A stretch of DNA of 64,000 nucleotides. It comes from Clusia tigrina. Lineage: Eukaryota; Arthropoda; Insecta; Diptera; Clusiidae. This document shows positions 41,950-56,140 of the stretch, piece after piece. Within the stretch, counting starts at the first letter, position 1. Each line of letters starts with the position of its first letter. The notes beneath the pieces were generated by a model. It was not told the origin of the DNA. It saw only the letters and a program-made list of their open reading frames with translations, and made no database searches. Location of the stretch: NCBI GenBank assembly GCA_920105625.2, contig OV050030.1, positions 62,346,322 through 62,410,321 on the forward strand. Direction: 5' to 3'. The translations under genes and the position numbers were made by a program.

Positions 41950-42208
41950 TTTAGTAAACTGTAATCGTGCAAAAGGAACAATGATGTACTTTCGGATGTT
42001 TTGAAGGAAGTGTAAAATAAATATATGTATATGAAAATTGGATTTTGCCACGCCCCTCCGCCCACAGAGCGAAAATCTAAAATCAGACTTCACAGTGTCA
42101 CCCGCGTGAATATTCTGTAGATTCCCTGAAAATTTCATCAAAATCGGCCCAGCCGTTTTGGAGTCCATACGTTACATACATACACACATCCTGTTTTATA
42201 TATATAGA

Positions 42209-43060
42209 AGATTAATAAAAATAAGTTAAGTGAAATTAAGTCCAATGTTATGCCGATGGAAGAACATATGGATCATAATACTGGACTTTTATATGCAGAC
42301 GGTCACCCCCAAACCCAAGTTACTTAAATACTTTTCTCACCTTTTTTAAAATAACTATAAGTTCGGTCCAATTGATGGAATAGTGATACAATTTCGCAAA
42401 TATGGAGATGTGGGTCCTACTAAACACTATGCAAAAAGTTGGCAGTATATATTAACTGCCACGGCCACTATTAACAAATATTAATTACTTAAGATCTGGT
42501 AGAGATTTCCGGACGAAATTTTACATGAAGGAACATGTAGACATTATAAAGCTATTTGCAACAAATGGGGCTGATCAGAGAAAAGTCACTCCCACTTTTG
42601 ATATAAGGAACTTTCGGGTCTAAAATTAAAATTAGCCTACCTATGCTCGTATTGATGCCATCGGAATAAAAATTGGCAGAAATATATATGGGGTCCATAA
42701 TAGTGTGTCTGCAGAATATGGAAATGAGAATACAACTGCCACGCCCACATTTAGCCACAAATTATTAAAGATTTATCAACGAAATTTCACAGGAATATTG
42801 TGGGTGATAATATTAAACACCACACAAAAAATAGGCGGGTTATTTTTACAGCTACGCCTACTAATGACATATTATTCTAATTTACGACCTATACAATATT
42901 TTTGGACGAAATTTTATATTAGTACATACATTGATTCTACAAAGCAATATACAAGAAATGGGGTCGATCATATAAAGGCCACGCCTCCCACTAATATAAT
43001 CAATTCAAGGTACCCGACCGAAAATTACCGTAGATATTCTCTTAATTCCGATTTATGAAC
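42209..43060. repeat. Degenerate tandem repeats with a GCCACGCC motif
   Basis: At least three diverged units of about 150-250 bp recur, each with ACTGCCACG(C/G)CCAC or a close variant, followed by GACGAAATTTTA. They are seen near 42460-42530, 42730-42800, 42870-42920 and 42980. No coding region is present. Similar arrays are common in fly intergenic DNA. Confidence 0.6.
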
Positions 43061-43570
43061 AAAACATCCCCATTGTTTAACTCGCACGTACAAGAAAAGG
43101 TAAAGAGTGTTTCGAAGTCTGTCTAACCCGACTTCAGACTTCTTTTACTCGTTTATTATATTATTATATTAATATATTGTTTATATTTATAATATGTATA
43201 TTATATTTATGATTATAATTTGAGAAGTGATAAATAATGAGTTTTTTGCTGCATTTTTCCCACTAGAAAAAAAGTTTTTTGGTTTTTATTTATTTTATTG
43301 AGCTGGCAGATAAAGGGATAATTATATTATATCCTTGTTGGTATGTTATTTTGCTGCGTAAATTGTTGATCTACAACAAGAGCTAACGATTTGCAATAAA
43401 TGAAATCTAGCTGTGTCGATTTATACAATTCTTTTATCTTGAGTAGTTTCAATTGATACTTAATGAGGTATGTTTGGTTTTCCCACTCGCTATATAATAA
43501 TCTAAAATGAAAATTTTAGAGAATAATAAAATCAATTAATAAAATTCAAAAAATAAATCAACGCCACTGT
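43061..43570. other. AT-rich spacer with a dispersed motif
   Basis: Near 43085-43150 the series AAGGTAAAGAGTGTTTCG, CTAACCCGACTTCAGACTTCTT and ACTCG resembles 54740-54810, so it is a dispersed repeat. The remainder shows no gene. Confidence 0.5.
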
Positions 43571-43743
43571 GTGTGCGCCTTATGACCAAGGTAATAATTT
43601 TCGTACCAGCATTGGCGCAATCTTCTATTCTATCATTCTTTCTGTCGTTGCATCAAGGTTTCGCCACGAATGATAGAATAGAAGATTCCGCCAATGCTGG
43701 TACGAAAATTTCCTCTCTCTGCGCATGTCGTCATAAGGCGCGC
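43571..43743. repeat. Long hairpin of the foldback-like family
   Basis: The arms 43571-43645 and 43669-43743 are inverted copies, with a roughly 25-bp loop. The inner 40 bp pair almost perfectly (TACCAGCATTGGCG, CTTCTATTCTATCATTC). The right arm has an extra GACATGCGCAGAGAGAGG that the left lacks. The motif family recurs at 1.5, 14.1, 23.7, 47.6, 47.85 and 48.5 kb. Confidence 0.88.

Positions 43744-47168
<3,425 letters not shown>

Positions 47169-47235
<67 letters not shown>
47169..47235. repeat. (TA)n microsatellite, about 67 bp
   Basis: TA array on the right side of the pogo-type transposon, the counterpart of the 760-bp array on its left. Another short A-run plus TA array lies at 47450-47501. 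Confidence 0.97.
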
Positions 47236-47243
<8 letters not shown>

Positions 47244-47335
47244 TTATTAGATCACTACACAAATTCACTTTATCTTTTTTGGTAGATGAAAATCCGCTTA
47301 ATCCGCTGTTTAAGTATTTTTTATCGAACGAGTTT

Positions 47336-47452
47336 TTCAATCATTTGTACTGATTTACTTCCAAGTGCATTTGTTAATTTATATATTAATAAAAATAATT
47401 AAAATAATTTAATTCATAAAGTATTGCCTTTGCACATGCATTTTTCAAGTAA

Positions 47453-47504
<52 letters not shown>

Positions 47505-48490
47505 CGCCTTACGACGTCACAGCCAATAAGCTGTTCTGAATTTTTGTCGAGCTAGGAATAGTGGACTTGCGCATGGCTTCTATTCTATCATTCTTGAGTT
47601 GTTCCTACCTCCCTGCTTCCCTCTGCCTTGCTGTAAGGTGGTCAGAGAACACAGAGAAAGGAAACTTAAACTTTAAACGGCAAAAGAGCGAATTAATGCA
47701 GACGGACGTTGTACACGAATCCACTGAAAATCGTGGTGAATCCACTCAGAATCGTGGTATGTCCACTGCAGACGCTGGCAGCTAAAGTGACTTTCATTTC
47801 TACGTGTTCTCTGAATGTGATGCAGACATAGAGGAATATTAAGAATGAAAGAATAGAAGATTACGCCAATGCTGGTACGAAGATTTACTCTCACTGCGCA
47901 TCTCGTCATAGGACGCACACGAAATGAGAGAACAGCTAAAATGCATACATATTTGTGTGAGATATGTGATAATTTTTGTTTAATATTAAATATTTTTATA
48001 TTTATCGTTTTATGATAATATTTCTAAAAATAAATGTAAAATAATATATTTCAATTGATTTGGCATTAAAATTTTTGTTTTATTCAGTAATATTTTGCAT
48101 AAATTTGTGCCGTGAAAGTTGTTATTTAGTGTTTTAGTGCGATAATGTAAATATAAATGGAAATAATTATAGGAAGTTAAATAAAAAAACACATGTACCT
48201 ATGTATTTATTTTATAATTTTACTTATATATATTTTACTTACAGATATGCATGCATATACGACATGTACGTATGTAATTATAAATACAAAGGCTTACGCT
48301 AAGGGGATTTTGTTAAGTTTTTATGATATTTACAATAGATAAATAAGATATTAAACTTGACTCCTCTAGAACCACTTTTTTATTATTGAGCCTTTGCAGC
48401 CGCTTCTGTCCAACTTCTGTTATGGGCTCTATATTTTAGTCCAAAGATGGAATAGTACCCGGCTTTAAAAACCCGCGCATGGTGTAATCT
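47336..48490 (-). repeat. Copy 3 of the foldback-like repeat family
   Basis: On the minus strand the order seen at 13983-14726 recurs (about 48480-48240 and 47595-47390). Inside lies a 283-bp unit, 47577-47859, with 19-bp inverted ends CTTCTATTCTATCATTCTT (one mismatch) that contains the CCACTGAAAATCGTG block found at both edges of the BEL element. From 47860 the GGTACGAAG and ATGAGAGAACAGC flank matches 43690-43760. It is noncoding. Confidence 0.8.
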
Positions 48491-49544
48491 TCTATTCTAT
48501 CATTCTTGAAGGAGTATCATGTTGCTAGAAATCAAATATTTTTGAAAAATTTTTAGAGACATTGTTTTTGTGGAACGAAAGTGTTGTAGCCAAATTAAAG
48601 TAAAGTGAGTATTTTCCTTTTAGTCTCTTCTTATTTTTTTGAAAAAATAAAAAAAATACCTTTATGATATGAGCAACCTAATATTTGCGAATTGCTAGGA
48701 GTGCATATTTTTAATCATACATAAAATACACACACTTTTTGATTGGTAGCGCGAATTTTGTGTATACACACACCAATTTACGAAAACTATAGAATTTCAT
48801 GCATTCGTTTCTATGTGTGTGTTGAAAAGAATAAAATTTAAATAGTTATTATTCCTGACTATGAATGTAGGTCAACAGAAATCATATGGTTTTGAATTTT
48901 CGTTACAAAGAATAATTTTATGCTCATGTACACAAATTTATACAAAAAATATTCAAAAATGGGAATTGTTAGTTTCTAAATTAAATTTTTTTTAAATATA
49001 AGAGTATCCAAATCATCACGTGAGGTTACTGCCATTGATATGTATGTACTTCAATTAGTCCAACTATTGTATGATTCTGTTGTTTATTCAAAATTATACA
49101 TGTACTTAATTCTATTAAAACTATCTCATATTTAGCCACCAATTATACACATTACTTAAAATTATGAGAAAAACATAAAAATCATTCTTTATAAAAAAAG
49201 AAAAAAATAACCTCAGTTTTCGTTTAAACTTTTAGCGAGAAAACATATTCATTTACATTTTGAAGAAAACATTGAAAAACAAATTTCTTTATAAAATTAC
49301 AATAATTTCTGGGAGCCGAACTCTGGTTGGGATTTGTTCCTTGAATTCATGTGCTTCTGTGGTCCAGGAATAAGCTTGTTGGCCTTAGTAACCTTATATA
49401 TGTGGAATACTACAAAAAATAAATTCTAAATAAGGATTAGCATTTCAAATCAAATTTTTATATGTTGACACTTATGATTCCCTATTAATATACGAGAATA
49501 TAAATCAAAACATAAAAGCGTATTCAAATGTACGAAGGTAGGTA
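48491..49544. other. Unannotated AT-rich DNA
   Basis: Long A/T runs and no frame with a domain. It begins just after another CTTCTATTCTATCATTCTTG motif at 48488-48508. Nothing else was recognised. Confidence 0.45.
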
Positions 49545-50303
49545 GGTAGGTAGGAGTGGCCGTCCAGTTTGCCAAAAACACACTTGAGCACCCATAATGG
49601 CCCATTGTGATACCGCGCCGTTCAAGCACTGACTAAAAAGTTCCTTTACTTGGGATGGTGATAGTCAGCGCAAGGACAGCGCCAGTAAAAGGCACGATTC
49701 GCCCGTCATGTTGCAGGAAACCAACCTGATATTTTGATGAACCTTGCTATGTCCCAAATAGTAATGGATGACAGCTCTGTCAGGCTTGTAAGAAATGGGG
49801 CACCAAAGGTGCGAATTCTTCTTCTGCTCAAGGATGGGCAGTGGCATAAGAGGTGGAAAACCGTCTCGTCCTCCTCCTCGGAACCACAGCCTCGGCAAAA
49901 ATCGTTTAAAGATAGGCCCACTCTTTCTACCTCCAAGTTTGGAACCGTCGGTATAGATATCGACCGTTGCAAAGACGATTATGTGTTGTGAAGTCCAGTC
50001 ATTTCTGTTTGGAATAGTGAGGTCGAACTCCCTGTTCAAATCGGGATAGACCGACATGTAATCAATAAAGTTGGGGACAGGTGGATCCTGATTCAGAATA
50101 GAGGCATGGCCCGTTACGGTTAATCGCCAATGTTAAATCGGTGTTAACTTGGCTTGTTGCTTAACCAGGAGCCCCGAAGGGAGCCAGTGCAGCATGGCAA
50201 AAAGGGCTTTCGTGGGTGTGCTACGAAGAGCGCTAGTGATCAGTAGAGCAATGCGTCTTCTGATTTAATCGAGGGGTTTTATATTGCAAGTTTTAACAGG
50301 TTA
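49545..50303 (-). pseudogene. Non-LTR element, RNase H remnant, C-terminus and tail
   Basis: The minus strand has the RNase H start DIYTDGSKLGG (about 49960) fused almost directly to ERVGLSLNDFCRGCGSEEED and HLLCHCPSL, the late Cys/His cluster. Most of the RNase H core is therefore deleted. The element ends in a TAGG/CCTA simple-repeat tail at about 49538-49552. It is the 3' part of the element continued at 50306-52640. Confidence 0.88.
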
Positions 50304-50305
50304 AG

Positions 50306-51604
50306 TTAGACGATGGCCGTGTAGAGCCATAGCACGACTCGAGGATGAAGTCCCCATTTTGCTCCAACTGCTCTTCTACAGCAGTATATAGCGCATGTTG
50401 CTTTACGTGCCCTCTCAGCTATATTGGCTTTCCAATTAAGCTTTGGGTGGAGAATCAGGCCTAAGTACTTAACGTGTGTTCTCAAAGAGAGCGGAGTTCC
50501 GTTTAGACTAGGTATTGTAAACTTCGGAATTTTGTACTTCCTAGTGAAAAGCATAGCCTCGGGTTTGGATGGGTTAACGCCAAGTTTGAATTCACGACAC
50601 CAGTTCGGCACAATAGATGAGCTTTTCGGAAAGTGTTTGGGGGAATCTGCCAAGTTCCAGAGTAGGTGTGATAAAAGACCCCCTTGTGGCGTGCTCCTGT
50701 TAACCACCCTTCTTGATTGGGCACTGTCGAACTTGGAAGTGATGATTCTAGATTTTAGTAGAATCTCTATAAATTTAATAAGGCCTGAATTCAGGAAAAG
50801 ATTATAGAGAGCGGAAATGACAGCGTTGGGGCATACATTGTTGAATGCTCCCTCGATGTTCAGAAATGTGGCAAGTGTGAATTCCTTGAATGCCAAGGAT
50901 TTGTCAACTTGAGAAATGAGAGAATGAAGTGCTGGTTCAACCGATTTGCCTTTACAGTAGGCGTGTTGAGATTCAGAGAGAAAATAAGGGTTAATCGATG
51001 TCCTGATATGTAGGTCAAGAAGAAAGCATGTTAGTCTTATGGGTCTGTAATCCTTAGGTTTGGTGTGTGAGGCCTTCCCCACTTTCGGGATGAAGACGAC
51101 CCGAGCCAATATATTGCAATCTGAGGCTTGCATTATATATTTGTAGCAGCCATGGAAAGATAATCTCTTCCCCATTTTGGATATCGGCAGGATGATGCCG
51201 TCCGGTCCGGGGGACTTGTATGGCTTAAAGGTTTGAATGGACCACTCAAGTTGACTTTTTATCACTTGGAATGTGGGGAGGCTATCATGGGAAACCTGAT
51301 CCACCTGGTAGAGTGCTTGATCCGCTGAGGCTAAACTCCCTGGGAAGTGGGTGTCTAGTAGGATATCAAGGGTTTCGGTGCTTGAGTGAGTCCAGCTGCC
51401 ATCTGGTTTTTGGATACAGTCAAGGGCTTTGTTAGAGGAGTGGAGAATTTTAAGAAGACGGCTAGTCTCGGACGTCGATTCAATGCTTTCGCAAAATTCC
51501 CTCCATGACGCTCGTTTCCCTCGCCTAATGGCGTATTTCAACTCTTTTTGTTTATTTTTGAAAGGGGCCCAATCAGCTGTAACATTAGCTTTGTTGAAAA
51601 GCAT
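50306..51604 (-). CDS. Non-LTR reverse transcriptase, open frame lacking the catalytic box
   Basis: This 432-codon frame has the RT order: FKPYKSPGPDGIILP, LARVVFIPKVGKASHTKPKD with YRPIRLTCF, FLSESQHAYCKGKSVEPALH, FTLATFLNIEGAFNNV (with Asn in place of the usual Asp-plus-aromatic region), STPQGGLLSHLLWNL, GVNPSKPEAMLFTRKY and VKYLGLILHPKLNW. The segment between LLWNL and the GVNPSK block, which should hold the YADD catalytic pair, is replaced by a short DSPKHFPKSS linker. The enzyme cannot polymerise. The frame has stayed open despite this. Confidence 0.9.
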   Translation of the reverse strand: MLFNKANVTADWAPFKNKQKELKYAIRRGKRASWREFCESIESTSETSRLLKILHSSNKALDCIQKPDGSWTHSSTETLDILLDTHFPGSLASADQALYQVDQVSHDSLPTFQVIKSQLEWSIQTFKPYKSPGPDGIILPISKMGKRLSFHGCYKYIMQASDCNILARVVFIPKVGKASHTKPKDYRPIRLTCFLLDLHIRTSINPYFLSESQHAYCKGKSVEPALHSLISQVDKSLAFKEFTLATFLNIEGAFNNVCPNAVISALYNLFLNSGLIKFIEILLKSRIITSKFDSAQSRRVVNRSTPQGGLLSHLLWNLADSPKHFPKSSSIVPNWCREFKLGVNPSKPEAMLFTRKYKIPKFTIPSLNGTPLSLRTHVKYLGLILHPKLNWKANIAERARKATCAIYCCRRAVGAKWGLHPRVVLWLYTAIV

Positions 51605-52640
51605 TCTACAAGTTTTATGAAGGCTTGCAATTTCCGAGTTCCACCATGGAGGTTTAGGTTTGCCCCGTGGTTCGGGAGTGATGCAAGAAATATGAGTGGC
51701 TTTTTTAAAAGCTGTGGTCAGATCGTCGACCGCCCGATCAATGTCGGGACAGTTGTGGATAATGGGGGGAGTCGTTGCTAAGCATGACCGCAGTTTGAGC
51801 CGGAAAATAGGCCAGTTCGTGTTTTTTCTATTGACTGGTTAAAGAGATTCTGTATTGCCTGTAGTCTCCCTCGAGTCAATGTCAAAGGTGATATAGCAGT
51901 GGTCCGAAAAGGAGCATTCCTGGGAGACGAACCAACTGATTATTATGTTGGAGAAGTTATCGCTGACGAAGGTGATGTCAAGCACTTCCTTCCTGATGGA
52001 TGTAAGGAAGGTCGGCTCATTTCCCCGGTTAGCAATGCCTAAGTTATTTGGAAGGATAAAGTCGAAAAGACACTCACTTCGATCATTTCAGCCGGAGCTG
52101 CCCCATATTTCGTGATGGGCATTGGCATCGGCGCCGATGATTACCGGAATCCCTTTCTGGTTTGCTACCGCAACCATTTGCTTTAGTATGTCTGGTGGCG
52201 GAGATTCGCCATAGTCAGGAGCCATGTAGGTAGAGGAGATCCAGAAGGTCCGTGGACCCATTTCAATGACCATGGTAACATTGTCTTTGTTACTGAATCT
52301 AGGGAGTAAAAGAGAATTAGAGCAGTTTTTTTACCAGAATGCAGAATCAGGGTTTACCTTGATCCTCGATATTTACCATACGATATCAGTATGCATTGAG
52401 TCCAGTAACCCCAAGGTTCTTGGACGGGAATTACCTCCTCCCCTTTATCCGAGAGTCGAAGAAGCAGGGCTGCCGAGGCAATTTTCGAATGCTGAAGGTT
52501 AATTTATAGTACCGTCAGCATTGTTTGGAAGATTGATTGTGGTGGTGTTGAACTCTTCCTCTTCGGACATTGGAGAGATGTGTCCACCAGCCGCATCCGT
52601 GTCCATGTGGTCGGAGAATTCTCCGACCAGTTCGGAAGTG
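51605..52640 (-). pseudogene. Non-LTR element, ORF1 end and endonuclease, degraded
   Basis: Near 52600-52510 the minus strand has an acidic ORF1 C-terminus (DAAGGHISPMSEEEEFN). The endonuclease follows in pieces: WISSTYMAPDYGESPPPDI, VIIGADANAHHEIWGSSG (52273-52088), then after a stop ECLFDFILPNNLGIANRGNE and TFLTSIRKEVLDITFV, then CSFSDHCYITFDID. The linker GKPKPPWWNSEIASLHK leads to the RT frame at 51604. The N-terminal 70 codons of the endonuclease are badly damaged. It is the same group as the element at 32319-34433, though not the same family. Confidence 0.85.
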
Positions 52641-52823
52641 GAGAAGCGGCTGCTTCTGGTTGTTATACGGTAATAGCAAAATAATTAAAAAAATAATATA
52701 ATCAAAGTAACAAGGCAAATAAAATCCACATAGAAACGATTCCAACATTATAACATGTAAAATTTTGTGTTTGCAATATTTGTTATTCTTTGAGAATGAA
52801 GCAACATTTCACGATTTTGTACT

Positions 52824-53717
52824 AAACCGGGGAATGCCGCATATTCCTAATATTTCAGTAAAACTAAATAAGTTGTGTTGTTGCAGAGAACTACTGTTGT
52901 TGTTGTTATTTTCGTAGTCAGCTGTGATCTTCAAGATCAGATCGCTGCTGGTGTAGTTAGCTTGAATTAATTCCTTAATTCCTGCCAACTGGAAGTAGCT
53001 ATAGTCGACAAACTAGACGCGGTGTACTCTTTTAACACTTTCCACAAATGCATTGATGCATATTTGCTGGTATTTTTTTTAAAGTTTATATATATAGTAT
53101 GTTTGAAACTCTTTACTTTAGTATAATAAATAAAAAATCAAATTTTAATAAACATCAAAATAAGTCATATATGTATCCGATGCAAGTAATCTTATGCAGC
53201 AAACATGTTGCGATACAGTCAATGCGTACTATAGAGTGTTCTATTGGCTTTCATCATTTTATTTGGGAATTTTTTAAAAATATATCTGTGGTTGCGCAGC
53301 GGCAGAGGCAGATGACAAAATCAAACAAATCCACAAGAAAAAAACAAATGTTGCTAGCTACATATATTTTTAATTTGCTTTAAGTTAGCTCAATAATTTA
53401 ACAGACAAGATACGTACTTATGACCACTAAAATCAAAGGTTGGAAGGCTGCGATTAAGTCAATGTAAATTTGGTGACTTTCTGTGAATTGTCAAAGCATC
53501 AATCACGTATTTACCTGAAAAGACTTACCTTTACTACAACCTAATTTTCAGGTATTACACGATATTGAATACTATTCTTTATATGAAAGACGTAATTCTC
53601 GCAGAATAATAGTCCTCAAAAATCCGAACAGAAAATAAAACACGGGGAATCACTGCGAGTCAGTGCAGATGGTGTTGCCAGTCGTTACAACAAGCAAAAA
53701 ATGGGATTCCCCGGTTT
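52824..53717. mobile_element. Putative non-autonomous element with 15-bp inverted ends
   Basis: The left end AAACCGGGGAATGCC and the right end GGGATTCCCCGGTTT form a 15-bp inverted repeat with one mismatch, 894 bp apart. No transposase is encoded between them. No target duplication could be fixed, so the boundaries are tentative. Confidence 0.5.
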
Positions 53718-54583
53718 CGTCACAGAATAAGGAATAAAAATGTCCGTGCTCTTTTTAATCGGAGCGAATTGTAGGTGCGACATAAATATGAAATGAAATG
53801 GTGCAAATATTTATAAGATATATTATTAATATTTATTGTGAAATTTTGCCGTCCCCTAAAAGTGCCGCCCGAAGCGGGCCGCCCTCAATACGTTACACCA
53901 CTGCATGGTTTCCTATGCCGATTCCCATAAGACTGTGCAAAAGGGGGTAACTTTAAACTTCCCTAAAATAAAACTCACACGTAAACTTTCAAAATACACG
54001 TATATATTTTTTTTTTGCCCCCTCTACCATAATCCTTGGTCGGAACCTGGTTATTTTTTTTTATGTTGTTTTATGGTATTAACGAATGACAACGCCTATA
54101 CAACCTACACAACAAATACACCGAGTTGTCTACGAAACGTTAGCGCCATTATAGATCTAAACCGTATAAATCGCAACAACAAAGGATCTGCATTCGAAGC
54201 TTAATGCAAAAATTTACGATTTAACCAATTACTACAACACTGGCGGCGGCTCAGGCTAACAACCAGTGGATTATACCAAATAACGAATAAATACCAATTA
54301 CAACAAAAACAACCACATGCACGGACAGCAAGCGTACCAACCAATGCCACGCATTGCGGAAAGACAAAACACAACGATTAAGAAAACATTACAACAAATA
54401 CACGCAAAGGAAATAAGGTGGGTGCACTGTGAGGAGCGGAAGTTTTTTCCGAGTACATGCGCTCAGTAAATATAACACAAACAACATGAAGAGCCGATTG
54501 CAAATTATAAAAGAAACGACGACAGAATGATCACTGTACATACAGTTAACAAGTAGAAAGAAGAAAGAAAAATAGTAATATCA
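53718..54583. other. Unannotated sequence; a possible hAT-type end near 53850-53905
   Basis: On the minus strand at about 53905 the sequence CAGTGGTGTAACG followed by a GGGCGGCCCGC-rich stretch resembles the GC-rich tips of some hAT elements. The 99-codon frame 53905-54204 shows no domain. The CA-rich, Asn/Thr-coding-like sequence at 54200-54420 has no recognisable product. Confidence 0.35.
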
Positions 54584-54735
54584 AAGAAGAATAAGAAAAT
54601 ACATTCAATTCCCTCCATTTTTATTTACCGTTTCGAACATTTTTTTTGGTCTCACGTATAGTGTATGTGAATTTATTGTGTTTATTGTAGCCATATTCCA
54701 TATCCCTGTAGTGAAAATTATAGGCAGCCATTGCT
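54584..54735 (+). repeat. Dispersed direct repeat, copy 1
   Basis: GAATAAGAAAA, TTTATTTACCGTTTC, AACCATTTTTTTTGGTC-like and TATATCCC(T/A)GTAGTGA blocks recur at 55217-55350 in the same order and orientation. Confidence 0.8.
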
Positions 54736-55216
54736 GAACTCACACGCACAAAGGAACGGTAAAGGGTATTTCGCAGTCGTCCTAACCCAACATCAGACTT
54801 CTTACTCGTTATTTCTATCGAAACGATATTACAATATTATAATACGGTAGTTGCATTCTTCGTAAATTTGAACTTTTGTTAACGCCATGTTACATTTCAT
54901 TAAAGGAATTACACATATGGAATTTATTGCTTCCGATTAGCTGGCTCAAACTTTGCACTAAGGCATTAGAGCTTGGATTTATTTATTTTGTCCATAAAAT
55001 AGCAAAACGATTTTGGTTAGAAAGATTGCTATTATTACAATTATTTGCCTTATAGATTTTTGCTGCTTGTTTGCCAATTTAGTTTGAAGACTTCACTTAC
55101 GCTTTACATACATATAGTGATATATGTCTGTCTGTAATGTCGCCCTAGCTGTAATTTGTTCACCCGCGAGAGGAGTACGCTGACTTAGCTCGTCAGAAAG
55201 AGGAATGTTACCAAAG

Positions 55217-55350
55217 GAGAATAAGAAAAGACATAAAATTCAGGCGTTATTTATTTACCGTTTCAACCATTTTTTTTGGTCACGTGTAATTTAATTTATT
55301 GAGTTTGTTGTACACGTATTCTATATCCCAGTAGTGAGAATTATAGACAG
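55217..55350 (+). repeat. Dispersed direct repeat, copy 2
   Basis: Partner of 54584-54735, diverged by substitutions and short indels. The 480 bp between the copies shows no gene, only an ACTCAC...CTAACCC motif also found at 43085-43150. Confidence 0.8.
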
Positions 55351-55756
55351 TCTTCAAAATATACTAGTAAATTTAATAGTAAAAAATCAAGTGGTTAATT
55401 TACTAGTTCAAAACTTATCTATAAGTTAACCAGTTACTGACTTATGCGGCACTTCATTGCCGTGTATACTAAATTTTTCCTTTCTTTTCAATTTAATAAA
55501 AAAGGAAGTAAAGAGAAATATAGGAATTTGAAGAAACACAGTTCGTTTTATAATTTCAACCACTTTTTGTAATTCCTAATTTTAGAGATAATTCTTCAAG
55601 ATAAAGCGTGTTTTAAAATATCCGCAAAGTGTTCGCAAAGAAGAGTGAAATGCGGCACCATGAATTAACATGCTGAATTAATACACTCCTCATTTATGCA
55701 CAAAAATTATTTTACATGTCGAGTACACAATATTATATTATGTACATACATATTGT

Positions 55757-56140
55757 TAAGAAATTGCCCTCTTGACAATTTATTCTGTTACGAAATTGCC
55801 CTCTTGACAATTTACTGTAACTCTCTGTACTCGGATTCGTACCACTGGATCGTGTAGTAATTAAACAATCGCTGGTTAAATTAAAATAACTACCTTTATT
55901 TAATTATTGCTATTTACAAACTTAATATTAGGCTTAAAGTTTACTTTGTGACAATTTGCACTTTATTTCACAAACCATTAGTCACTTTATTTAATAAGTA
56001 ATTTCATCACTTTATTTAATAATGAATTTCATCACTTTGCAAATCACAATTACAAATACTGCTGCTTCGATTATAATGCAAGATGTACACACTGTTAAGA
56101 TCTCTGTTCGAATTTCTTTGACTTTGCACAGTCTTGTGCT
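55757..56140 (-). repeat. LTR-like sequence with a short tandem duplication
   Basis: GAAATTGCCCTCTTGACAATTTA occurs twice in tandem (about 55762 and 55793). On the minus strand the block ends with TTTCGTAACA, as LTRs often do, and contains AATAAAG upstream. Repeated CATCACTTTATTTAATAA units lie at about 55985-56035. No second LTR was found, so this may be a solo LTR or other AT-rich repeat. Confidence 0.4.

Larger units (their letters stand above)
37339..42208 (-). mobile_element. Helitron rolling-circle transposon, 4.9 kb
   Basis: On the minus strand the 5' end starts TCTATATATATAAAACAGG at 42208. The 3' end is ACCGGGTCAGCTAG at 37339, with the CTAG terminus and an adjacent short palindrome (GACCGGGTC) as in Helitrons. 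The 3' neighbour is T of a TA run, as expected for insertion between A and T. There are no inverted repeats and no target duplication. It encodes a Rep/helicase protein in several broken frames. The length fits an autonomous fly Helitron after small deletions. Confidence 0.95.

Noticed and set aside
55757..55830. CRISPR-like spacing of the repeated GAAATTGCCCTCTTGACAATT
   Set aside because: Only two copies, about 31 bp apart, in a eukaryotic LTR-like context; this is a simple tandem duplication.
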